Positions 7,044 through 12,717 of a stretch of 12,717 nt of DNA are shown here, one piece after another (the first letter of the stretch is position 1; each line of letters begins with the position of its first letter). Origin of the DNA: Campylobacterales bacterium (GTDB lineage Bacteria; Campylobacterota; Campylobacteria; Campylobacterales; Arcobacteraceae); assembly GCA_027064245.1 (NCBI GenBank), contig JAMOPZ010000192.1:1-12717 (forward strand), read 5' to 3'. The position numbers and the translations under genes were made by a program. The notes under the pieces were generated by a model. It was not told the DNA's origin. It searched no databases and was given only the letters and a program-made list of their open reading frames with translations.

Positions 7044-8081
7044 ATGAGATATAATGTAGCAGTTGTAGGTGCAACAGGAGCTGTAGGTGAAGAGCTTTTT
7101 AGAGTAATGGAAGAGGTTAATTTTCCTATAAATACTTTATTACCATTAGCAAGTGCAAATAGTGTAGGAAAAACTATTGAGTTTAAAAAAGAGGAATATA
7201 GTGTAGTAGAACTTACTCCTGATGTATTTGAAAAATATGAGATAGATATAGCTTTTTTTAGTGCAGGTGGTAGCATAAGTGCTGCATTTGCAAAATATGC
7301 AGTAGAAGCTGGTGCAGTGGTAATTGACAATACATCTCACTTTAGAATGGAGCCAAATATTCCACTTGTAGTACCAGAAGTAAACCCAGAAGATATAGAG
7401 CTTTGGAGAGAAACTGGAATTATAGCAAATCCAAATTGTTCTACAATCCAAATGGTATTAGCACTTAAGCCTTTAGATGATTTGTATGATATAAAAAGGG
7501 TAGATGTATCTACTTATCAAGCTACCTCAGGTGCTGGAAAAATAGGTATGGAGGAGCTTGTAACTCAGATGCAAGATTTTTTTGCATTTAAACTAGATGA
7601 GACAAAAAAAGAGGCATTTATGCATCAAATAGCTCTAAATGTAATACCACATATTGATACTCCTCAAAGTAATGGTTTTACAAAAGAGGAGATGAAGATG
7701 GTCAATGAGACTCAAAAAATTATGAAAAAGCAAATGGCAATAGCAGCTACTTGTGTAAGAGTACCAGTTTTAAGAAGTCATAGTGAGGCTATTACTATAA
7801 GATTTGCAGATGGTGTAGATATAGATCTAGATCAAGTACGATCTTCTTTGGAAAATTTTGAAGATGTAGTAGTTGTAGATGATCTTGAAAATGGGATATA
7901 CCCAATGCCAATTATCTCAACAGATACAGATGATACATATGTAGGAAGAATAAGAAAAGATATATATGAATCAAATGTATTGCATATTTTTAATGCTGCA
8001 GATCAAGTAAGAGTAGGTGCTGCTACAAATGCTATAAGAATTGGTCTAAAATGGATAGAATTACAAAAAGAGGAAATATAA
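7044..8081 (+). CDS. asd: Aspartate-semialdehyde dehydrogenase
   Basis: Reduces 4-aspartyl phosphate to aspartate semialdehyde with NADPH, the branch point towards lysine, diaminopimelate (cell wall), threonine and methionine; cytosolic. The 345-residue length is typical for the bacterial enzyme. It shows the NADP-binding GATGAVG loop (9-15), the nucleophile Cys132 in NPNCST, the TYQATSGAG motif (157-165), and the catalytic base His246 in VLRSHSEAI with substrate-binding Arg244. Start chosen from AGGAG at 7034-7038. Four bases separate its stop from the next ATG, and the ribosome site AGAGGAAA of the next gene lies inside its end (8069-8076), so the two are probably translated from one message. 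Confidence 0.97.
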   Translation: MRYNVAVVGATGAVGEELFRVMEEVNFPINTLLPLASANSVGKTIEFKKEEYSVVELTPDVFEKYEIDIAFFSAGGSISAAFAKYAVEAGAVVIDNTSHFRMEPNIPLVVPEVNPEDIELWRETGIIANPNCSTIQMVLALKPLDDLYDIKRVDVSTYQATSGAGKIGMEELVTQMQDFFAFKLDETKKEAFMHQIALNVIPHIDTPQSNGFTKEEMKMVNETQKIMKKQMAIAATCVRVPVLRSHSEAITIRFADGVDIDLDQVRSSLENFEDVVVVDDLENGIYPMPIISTDTDDTYVGRIRKDIYESNVLHIFNAADQVRVGAATNAIRIGLKWIELQKEEI

Positions 8082-8085
8082 TAGT

Positions 8086-8598
8086 ATGATAGAAAGAATT
8101 TTTGAAGGTGCTATTTGGCGAAGTAGATTTGTCGTAATACTTGCAGTTGTATTTGGACTTATTGGGGCTTTTGTACTTTTTATAGTAGCTTCTATGGATA
8201 TATGGGGTGTTGCTGCATATACTTTTAATACTATAATTACACATGCTCATCCTGAACATTTTCATGAAAATATTGTTGCAGGTATTATAGGTGCAGTTGA
8301 TTTGTATCTTATAGCTGTTGTTATGTTTATATTTGCTTTTGGTCTTTATGAGTTATTTATATCTGAGATTGATGAAGCAATGGGAGATGAAAGAGCAAAT
8401 AGAATTTTATCTATTAATAGTCTAGATCAATTAAAAGATAAAATAGCAAAAGTTATAGTGATGGTTCTTGTAGTTAGTTTCTTTCAAAGAGTACTACATA
8501 CTGAGTTTCATACTGCTTTAGAGATGTTGTATTTTGCACTATCTATTGCTACACTTGCTGTTGGATTATATTTTTTAAGTAAAGTAGGAAAACACTAA
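8086..8598 (+). CDS. yqhA: YqhA-family (UPF0114) inner-membrane protein
   Basis: Small integral membrane protein of unknown function. The 170-residue sequence has four predicted membrane segments (about 15-36, 65-92, 119-137, 144-166). The characteristic GIIGAVDLYLIAVVMFIFAFG segment leads into LYELFISEID, the best family marker. The loop between segments 1 and 2 is unusually rich in histidine (THAHPEHFHE, His53, 55, 58, 60), which could bind a metal, though this is inference. It follows asd by four bases and precedes a glycosyltransferase gene, so it may be part of the same operon, but the neighbours do not reveal its role. Confidence 0.85.
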   Translation: MIERIFEGAIWRSRFVVILAVVFGLIGAFVLFIVASMDIWGVAAYTFNTIITHAHPEHFHENIVAGIIGAVDLYLIAVVMFIFAFGLYELFISEIDEAMGDERANRILSINSLDQLKDKIAKVIVMVLVVSFFQRVLHTEFHTALEMLYFALSIATLAVGLYFLSKVGKH

Positions 8599-8603
8599 AA
8601 TAT

Positions 8604-9353
8604 ATGATAGAAAATATAAGTGTAGTAATACTTACAAAAAACAATCAATCTACTATAGAAGATACACTACAAAGTGTACAAGGTTTTAGTGATGTTGTAG
8701 TATATGACAATGGCTCAACAGATAAAACTATATCTATAGTAGAACAATTTTCAAATGTAAATTTAGTTTATGGCAAATTTAATGGCTTTGGTTGGACAAA
8801 AAATAAAGCTACAACTTATGCAAAAAATGATTGGGTGTTTATCTTAGATAGTGATGAAGTAGTTTACAAATCATTATACAAAGAGTTGCAAACAGTATCG
8901 TTAAATAACCCTTATATTGTTTTTGTTCTAAAAAGAGATAACTATTTTTTTAATAAAAAAGTAAAATATAGTGGTTGGAAAGATGATTATCTGATACGAA
9001 TATATAATAAAACTATACATAAACTTAATGATAATATTGTGCATGAATTTGTACAACTTTTACCAAAAAGTATAAAAACTACATTAACCTATGGTTTTAA
9101 ACATAATGCAGTGCAAGATTTAAATCAATTTTTATTTAAGGTTGCAAAATATTCAGATCTTGCATCACAAAATAAAAAAACTTGTACTTTTATGGTAGTA
9201 GTTTTAAAATCATTTTTTGCATTTTTTAAAACATATTTTTTACAATTAGGCTTTTTAGATGGTTGGAGAGGTTTTGTTATAGCAGTATCAAATTTTAATG
9301 GTAAATTTTTTAGATACACAAAGAGGTATATAAATTGCAAAGAAACTTTATAA
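8604..9353 (+). CDS. Family 2 glycosyltransferase (WaaE/KdtX-like)
   Basis: Inverting GT-A glycosyltransferase, likely adding a sugar to lipopolysaccharide core or another surface glycan at the inner face of the membrane. The N-terminus ISVVILTKNNQSTIEDTLQS (5-24) and DNGSTD (35-40) form the nucleotide-sugar fold, and DSD at 82-84 is the metal-binding DxD motif. YSGWKDDYLIRIYNK (about 121-135) and VHEF (about 146) resemble the acceptor region of WaaE-type enzymes. The C-terminal part (about 195-240) is hydrophobic and aromatic and probably membrane-associated. The nearest upstream AGGAA (8586-8590) is 13 bp from the ATG, which is longer than usual. Its end overlaps the next glycosyltransferase gene by 19 bp. 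Donor and acceptor cannot be read from sequence. Confidence 0.85.
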   Translation: MIENISVVILTKNNQSTIEDTLQSVQGFSDVVVYDNGSTDKTISIVEQFSNVNLVYGKFNGFGWTKNKATTYAKNDWVFILDSDEVVYKSLYKELQTVSLNNPYIVFVLKRDNYFFNKKVKYSGWKDDYLIRIYNKTIHKLNDNIVHEFVQLLPKSIKTTLTYGFKHNAVQDLNQFLFKVAKYSDLASQNKKTCTFMVVVLKSFFAFFKTYFLQLGFLDGWRGFVIAVSNFNGKFFRYTKRYINCKETL

Positions 9354-10381
9354 CTCATCTTAATTTTGCAAAAGGTTTCAGAGGTGGAGAAAGACAAACA
9401 CTGTTACTTATTGAAGAGTTATCAAAAAGAGGATATAGACAAAAAATTTTTACAAGAGTGAATTCAACACTTGCTAAAAGATTAATCAATATAGAAAATC
9501 TAGAGATAATCAAAATAAAAAAACCATATATTTTTAATATATCTTTATTTAAAAATTCAAATATTTTACATGCTCATGAAACAAAAGCAGCTCAAGTTGC
9601 ATATCTAGTAAATCTGTTTTATAAAATACCATATATAATAACACGCAGAGTAGATAACTCTATTAAAAATAATTTTTTCAATAAACAAATATATGAAAAT
9701 TCAAGTTATACTATTGTACTTTCTAGGGCAATTAAAAATAAACTAGATAAAATAAGTAAAAATATAAATATACAAATTATACCAAGTGCATATAGTAAAC
9801 TTACAATCGATCAAAAAGAATCTATTAATCTTAAAAAAAGATTTAAAGATAAATTTATAATTGGAAATATTGGTGAATTAGATAATACACATAAGGGGCA
9901 GTATTATTTAATAGAAGCAATGAAAAAACTTCAAATAAATTATCCTAATATCCATTTGATTTTACTTGGAAAAGGTAAAGATGAATTAAGATATAAAGAA
10001 CAATCAAATCAACTTTCTAATATAACTTTTGAAGGATTTGTAGATAATGTAAAAGATTATATACAAATTTTTGATATATTTGTTTTTCCATCTTTAAATG
10101 AGGGATTAGGTTCTATTTTATTTGATATTATGCAAGCAAAAGTACCAATTATAGCTTCAAATGTAGGTGGGATACCAGATATCATTCAAAGTAATAAAAA
10201 TGGTATTTTAGTAGAATCAAAAGATAGCGATGCTATATACTATGCAATAGAAAACTTATATTTAGATCAAAACTTAAGGTTAAAAATATCACAAGAGGCA
10301 TATAAAGATATAGAAAACTTTAGCTATATAAAAATGTGTGATAGATATGAAAATATATACAATAAGATTACTGTACAATAA
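9335..10381 (+). CDS. Family 4 glycosyltransferase (GT-B)
   Basis: Retaining glycosyltransferase with two Rossmann domains, likely acting with the preceding GT2 enzyme on a surface polysaccharide. The N-terminal acceptor domain has GFRGGERQTLLLIEEL (14-29) and the HAHETKAA motif (79-86). The C-terminal donor domain (about 170-348) has IIGNIGELDNTHKGQYYLIEA (start near 175), LILLGKGKD and FPSLNEGLGSILFD. The usual EX7E nucleotide-sugar motif reads Glu256 then Asp264, a conservative variant. The TTG at 9335 is the likely start: AAGAGG (9321-9326) is 8 bp upstream and the next in-frame ATG is far inside the protein. The gene ends inside a palindrome shared with the convergent xseA. Specific sugar not determinable. 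Confidence 0.87.
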   Translation: MQRNFITHLNFAKGFRGGERQTLLLIEELSKRGYRQKIFTRVNSTLAKRLINIENLEIIKIKKPYIFNISLFKNSNILHAHETKAAQVAYLVNLFYKIPYIITRRVDNSIKNNFFNKQIYENSSYTIVLSRAIKNKLDKISKNINIQIIPSAYSKLTIDQKESINLKKRFKDKFIIGNIGELDNTHKGQYYLIEAMKKLQINYPNIHLILLGKGKDELRYKEQSNQLSNITFEGFVDNVKDYIQIFDIFVFPSLNEGLGSILFDIMQAKVPIIASNVGGIPDIIQSNKNGILVESKDSDAIYYAIENLYLDQNLRLKISQEAYKDIENFSYIKMCDRYENIYNKITVQ

Positions 10382-10393
10382 ATTATTGTACAG
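10371..10393. terminator. Palindrome shared by two convergent gene ends; probable bidirectional terminator
   Basis: A perfect 23-bp inverted repeat: arms of 11 bases (CTGTACAATAA and its complement) around one central A. As RNA it would form a stem of about 9 pairs with a 5-base loop. Both stop codons lie inside it (TAA 10379-10381 on plus; complement of 10383-10385 on minus), so both proteins end in Val-Gln. No strong T run follows on either strand, so rho-independent termination would be imperfect. Confidence 0.5.
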
Positions 10394-11576
10394 AGGTCTT
10401 TAAAACCTTACAATCTAAGCTTACTTTAGATGTTTGTATAGATATAATATCATTGATTTTTATTTTTTGAAGATCTACGATTTTACTATCTTTTGTAATT
10501 TGGGCAAACCCTTTTTTATCTTTTTTAGATGGTTCATTTAAGATAAAATTATTTTGTAAATGATCTAAAATAGTTTGTTTTTGATCTAAGATTGATTTGA
10601 AATTATTGATAAATTGAGTTTTTAAATAAGATATATTTTTCTCAACCATATCAAATTTAGATTTAAAAGAGTGTTGAAAAAAAAGTTTTTTTGTATGGTC
10701 TAATTGTTGTTGTTTGTTTAATATAATTCTTTTATAACTATTGCTAAATTCATCATATAAAGTTGTTATATAAAGTTGAAGTTCATTTATATCTGGAGTT
10801 GAGATCTCTATAGCATTAGATGGAGTGCTAGCTCTTAGATCTGCTACGAAATCGGATATCACAAAATCATTTTCATGTCCTACTGCACTTATAATTGGTG
10901 TATTTGCCAAAAAAATAGCATCTGCTACACACTCTTCATTAAAAGCCCAAAGATCTTCTATACTTCCTCCACCTCGCCCAACGATGATTATATCACCATC
11001 TTTTGCTATATTATCAGCTTTTTTAATATTTTGTACAATATTCTCTTTTGCACCATCTCCTTGTACTAAGGTAGGAAACAATACCATAGAAGCCAAAGGG
11101 TATCGAAAATTTAATATTTTTTTCATATCTTCTATTGCAGCACCTGTATTTGATGTAATTATATATATTGTTTTAGGAAATTTTGGAAATTGTTTTTTTG
11201 TAGATTTATCAAAATAACCTTTTATTTGTAGTTTTGCTTTTAATTGCTCATAAGCTAATTGTAACTCTCCTACACCATCAGGAGAGATATTAGTTACAAT
11301 TAACTGATAATTTCCCCTTGGTACATATACAGTAATATTTGCACTTAAATTTACTTTTTGACCAACTTTTAATGTAAATTTCAGATTTCTTGCATTTGAT
11401 CTAAACATTACACAAGATAATGTTGATTTCTCATCTTTGATACTAAAATATATATGTCCACTATTATGATATGTAAGATTTGATATCTCACCTTGAATTG
11501 ATATATTTAGAAATGTATTTTCTAAAATAGATTTTATTTGAGTATTTAGCTGTGATACACTATAGTACGAATTCAT
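10383..11576 (-). CDS. xseA: Exodeoxyribonuclease VII large subunit
   Basis: Catalytic large subunit of exonuclease VII, which with several small XseB subunits degrades single-stranded DNA from both ends; cytoplasmic, used in repair and recombination. The 397-residue protein has an N-terminal OB fold (about 1-100; the family hallmark GEISNLTYHNSGHIYFSIKD starts at 29), then the nuclease core with TSNTGAAIEDM (141-151), VGRGGGSIEDLWAFNEE (199-215) and AVGHENDFVISDFVADLRAS (231-250). A long helical, glutamine- and lysine-rich coiled coil follows (about 265-345), and a small C-terminal beta segment. No xseB is adjacent. Its own ribosome site is poor (TTGGAT), and a 9-codon leader ORF ends on its start codon, so initiation may depend on coupling. 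Confidence 0.95.
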   Translation of the reverse strand: MNSYYSVSQLNTQIKSILENTFLNISIQGEISNLTYHNSGHIYFSIKDEKSTLSCVMFRSNARNLKFTLKVGQKVNLSANITVYVPRGNYQLIVTNISPDGVGELQLAYEQLKAKLQIKGYFDKSTKKQFPKFPKTIYIITSNTGAAIEDMKKILNFRYPLASMVLFPTLVQGDGAKENIVQNIKKADNIAKDGDIIIVGRGGGSIEDLWAFNEECVADAIFLANTPIISAVGHENDFVISDFVADLRASTPSNAIEISTPDINELQLYITTLYDEFSNSYKRIILNKQQQLDHTKKLFFQHSFKSKFDMVEKNISYLKTQFINNFKSILDQKQTILDHLQNNFILNEPSKKDKKGFAQITKDSKIVDLQKIKINDIISIQTSKVSLDCKVLKTSVQ

Positions 11577-11602
11577 ATTTTATTATCCAATAATATTTTC
11601 AT
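11573..11602 (-). CDS. Possible 9-codon leader peptide coupled to xseA
   Basis: On the minus strand an ATG at 11602 opens MKILLDNKI and stops at TGA (11575-11573), which overlaps the xseA ATG as ATGA. It has a better ribosome site (AGGA, about 5 bases upstream) than xseA itself. This arrangement is typical of translational coupling, but the ORF is short enough to be chance in AT-rich DNA. Confidence 0.22.
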   Translation of the reverse strand: MKILLDNKI

Positions 11603-11629
11603 TTTGATCCTATATTTTATTATGTAACT

Positions 11630-11635
11630 ATTATA
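11630..11635 (-). promoter_or_regulatory. Candidate extended -10 box for xseA
   Basis: Minus strand reads TTTGA-TATAAT, a perfect -10 with an upstream TG, 53 bp before the xseA start and 27 bp before the leader ORF start, so a transcript from here would include that ORF. Confidence 0.45.
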
Positions 11636-11688
11636 TCAAATTATTAAATTTTATTCAAATCTGATCTTAATCAAGAAACTCTTAGGTT

Positions 11689-11694
11689 TAAAAT
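11689..11694 (+). promoter_or_regulatory. Candidate -10 box for the LysM gene and lipoprotein gene
   Basis: TAAAAT 38 bp before the LysM start codon. Directly upstream (11665-11684) is a block TCTTAATC-AAGAAA-CT-CTTA that recurs in modified form in the flagellin promoter region. A TTATTATT stretch just downstream is an alternative -10. Confidence 0.35.
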
Positions 11695-11732
11695 GTTATT
11701 ATTTTCATTAATAAAAATTAAAGGTTATTAGT

Positions 11733-12053
11733 ATGAACATATCAAAAAAAACAACTTTTGGTATAGGAGTTTGTCTGTTATTTTCAACTCTTAATATCAA
11801 TGCCAGTACTTATGTAGTAAAAAAAGGTGATAATTTAGCTAAAATTGCTTATAAATTAGGATTTAAATCTATAGCAAAAGCAAAATTTCAAGTACCATCA
11901 GGAGATATTAACAAAATTTTTCCAGGAGATATATTGCACTATACAAAAAGAAAAAGAAAAAGAATTGTATATCATAGACCTATAAATCTTGATAAATTTT
12001 GTTTTAAAGATAATAGATCTATACATTATAGAGCAGAAGAAAGATGTCAATAA
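11733..12053 (+). CDS. Small exported LysM protein with C-terminal cysteine motif
   Basis: A 106-residue protein predicted to be periplasmic and bound to peptidoglycan. Residues 1-24 form a Sec signal peptide (charged start, hydrophobic core, probable cleavage after Ala24 in NINA-S). Residues 27-71 are one LysM domain (TYVVKKGDNLAKIAYKLG, later PGDILHY), the usual glycan-binding fold. A basic tract KRKRKR (72-77) follows, then the C-terminal motif INLDKFCFKD / SIHYRAEERC (84-105) with Cys90 and Cys105. That motif is almost identical to the end of the next protein although the rest is unrelated. The ribosome site is AAGG at 11721-11724. The stop lies 14 bp before the next start, so the two form an operon. 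The LysM call is confident; the role is unknown. Confidence 0.85.
   Translation: MNISKKTTFGIGVCLLFSTLNINASTYVVKKGDNLAKIAYKLGFKSIAKAKFQVPSGDINKIFPGDILHYTKRKRKRIVYHRPINLDKFCFKDNRSIHYRAEERCQ
11997..12050 (+). repeat. Copy 1 of a 54-bp coding repeat (C-terminal cysteine motif)
   Basis: Encodes the 18 residues from Phe89 to Gln106 of the LysM protein. It matches 12311-12364 at 47 of 54 bases with no gaps. Differences cluster in the two variable codons after FCFKD; the changes in the His and Ala codons are silent. It contains a perfect hairpin TCTATA-CAT-TATAGA at 12018-12032. Confidence 0.9.
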
Positions 12054-12067
12054 AAAAGGAGAAAATA

Positions 12068-12370
12068 ATGACAAAAAAAATAATATTAGCAAGTTTATTA
12101 GCAACACTTACATTTACAGCTTGTGGAACTACACAATCTAATGTAACACCAACAAAACAAAAGGTTGCTATAGAAAAAAATATAATTGCAGCTGAGCCTA
12201 CAAAATCAGAAGTAGAAGAAGCAGAAGTTTATACAACACATGTAAAAGCGGTAAAGAAAAGAAGAAAAAGAGCAAAAATGCATAAAAAGAAAAAGATTAA
12301 TTTAAAAGCATTTTGTTTTAAAGATAGTCACTCTATACACTATAGAGCCGAAGAAAGATGTAAAAACTAA
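12068..12370 (+). CDS. Small lipoprotein sharing the C-terminal cysteine motif of the LysM protein
   Basis: A 100-residue predicted lipoprotein. Residues 1-18 are a lipoprotein signal peptide ending LTFTA before lipidated Cys19; Phe at -3 is slightly unusual. Gly at +2 (no Asp) favours outer-membrane sorting. A low-complexity linker follows (Thr/Pro, then acidic SEVEEAEVY at 47-55), then a strongly basic tract (KKRRKRAKMHKKKK, 63-76), then INLKAFCFKD / SIHYRAEERC (77-98) with Cys83 and Cys98. I chose ATG 12068 because AAAGGAG (12055-12061) lies 6 bp upstream. The upstream in-frame ATG at 12044 overlaps the LysM gene and would spoil the signal peptide. I do not recognise the family; shared tag and operon imply a common function with the LysM protein. 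Confidence 0.8.
   Translation: MTKKIILASLLATLTFTACGTTQSNVTPTKQKVAIEKNIIAAEPTKSEVEEAEVYTTHVKAVKKRRKRAKMHKKKKINLKAFCFKDSHSIHYRAEERCKN
12311..12364 (+). repeat. Copy 2 of the 54-bp coding repeat
   Basis: Encodes Phe82 to Lys99 of the lipoprotein and aligns without gaps to 11997-12050. It carries the same internal hairpin, extended by one pair (CTCTATA-CAC-TATAGAG, 12331-12347). The loop change CAT to CAC is silent and leaves the stem intact. Confidence 0.9.
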
Positions 12371-12393
12371 ATAATATTTTTATATAGTTTTTA
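12361..12393 (+). terminator. Possible weak terminator after the lipoprotein gene
   Basis: A perfect 9-bp inverted repeat TAAAAACTA / TAGTTTTTA with a 15-base loop, covering the lipoprotein stop codon. The stem is almost all A-T, and its descending arm supplies a run of five T. It could slow transcription before rnhB, but stability would be low. Confidence 0.25.
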
Positions 12394-12416
12394 CAACTAA
12401 AATATGCTTTGAAATG

Positions 12417-12717
12417 ATGGAAAGTCTATGCGGTATTGATGAGGCGGGCAGGGGGCCATTTGCAGGGCCACTTGTGGTATCTGGAGTGTTATTAAATAAA
12501 AAAATAGATGGTCTTGCTGATTCTAAAAAATTAAGTGAGAAAAAAAGAGAAGCTTTATTTGATATAATAAAAGAAAATAGTATTTATAAAATAGTATTTA
12601 TAAGTAATATTACTATAGATAAAGATGGATTATCTCTTTGTTTGCAAAATGCTTTAAAAGAGATTATGCAAACTATTGAAGCAAAGAGATATCTTTTTGA
12701 TGGTAATACCACTTTTG
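12417..12717 (+). CDS. rnhB: Ribonuclease HII, N-terminal part (cut by window edge)
   Basis: Cleaves RNA in RNA-DNA hybrids and at single ribonucleotides in DNA; cytoplasmic and metal-dependent. The first 100 codons are present. MESLCGIDEAGRGPFAGPLV holds the catalytic Asp8-Glu9, DSKKLSEKKR (35-44) is the second conserved block, and Asp95 in LFDGN is the third catalytic acid. Two adjacent in-frame ATG codons (12414 and 12417) can start it and neither has a clear ribosome site, so the exact start is uncertain by one residue. Bases 12441-12470 are strikingly GC-rich (22 of 30) in codons rarely used elsewhere here (GCG, GGC, AGG, GGG). Confidence 0.94.
   Translation, partial: MESLCGIDEAGRGPFAGPLVVSGVLLNKKIDGLADSKKLSEKKREALFDIIKENSIYKIVFISNITIDKDGLSLCLQNALKEIMQTIEAKRYLFDGNTTF

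Noticed and set aside
7040..7451. Minus-strand ORFs opposite asd
   Set aside because: They lie entirely within a gene with intact catalytic motifs and have no recognisable domain or ribosome site.
10825..11217. Plus-strand ORF of 130 codons inside xseA
   Set aside because: Antisense to the conserved nuclease core; its length is explained by the xseA reading frame.
12044..12067. Upstream ATG as start of the lipoprotein
   Set aside because: It overlaps the LysM gene, lacks a proper ribosome site, and adds a charged extension before the lipoprotein signal, whereas ATG 12068 has AAAGGAG at the right distance.
11997..12364. Possible CRISPR or mobile-element repeat
   Set aside because: Only two copies, in frame and at the same place in two genes; a coding duplication, not an array or insertion sequence.

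Overview
The window is very AT-rich chromosomal DNA (AGA arginine codons, A/T third positions, TATAAT-type -10 boxes with no recognisable -35). The flagellin type, the CbiK/CobI pair, the single-domain receiver protein and the protein sequences overall point to a Campylobacterota bacterium (former Epsilonproteobacteria). An Arcobacter-like member is my best guess, from composition and flagellin sequence, but I could not test it. No tRNA, rRNA, CRISPR array, insertion sequence or phage gene is visible; most genes are housekeeping.

Layout. (1) 1-5282, minus strand: the start of a flagellin gene (cut by the window edge) with its own promoter, preceded by a tight cluster read in the order gpmI (glycolysis), a single-domain response regulator, an orphan peptide/nickel-type ABC ATPase and a class A penicillin-binding protein; the last two genes overlap by 4 bp. 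(2) 5283-5452: divergent promoter region. (3) 5453-10381, plus strand: cbiK and cobI, two cobalamin-pathway enzymes whose genes overlap; then asd (lysine/threonine/methionine and diaminopimelate synthesis), a YqhA-family membrane protein, and two overlapping glycosyltransferase genes probably used for a cell-surface glycan. (4) 10383-11576, minus strand: xseA, convergent with the second glycosyltransferase; the two stop codons sit inside one perfect 23-bp palindrome. (5) 11733-12717, plus strand: a small exported LysM protein, a small lipoprotein, and the start of rnhB.

The most unusual item is the pair of small envelope proteins at 11733-12370. Their bodies are unrelated (a LysM peptidoglycan binder and an outer-membrane-type lipoprotein), yet both carry a basic Lys/Arg tract followed by a nearly identical C-terminal motif of about 22 residues with two cysteines (C-x14-C). 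This looks like a duplicated C-terminal tag or mini-domain shared by two differently anchored proteins, and I do not recognise it as a described family.

Secondary items are: a 9-codon leader ORF whose stop overlaps the xseA start; a sharply GC-rich patch at the start of rnhB; two TTG-initiated overlapping genes; an EX7D variant of the GT4 glycosyltransferase motif; a similar sequence block in the flagellin and LysM promoters; and three evenly spaced CTTAA boxes in front of cbiK.
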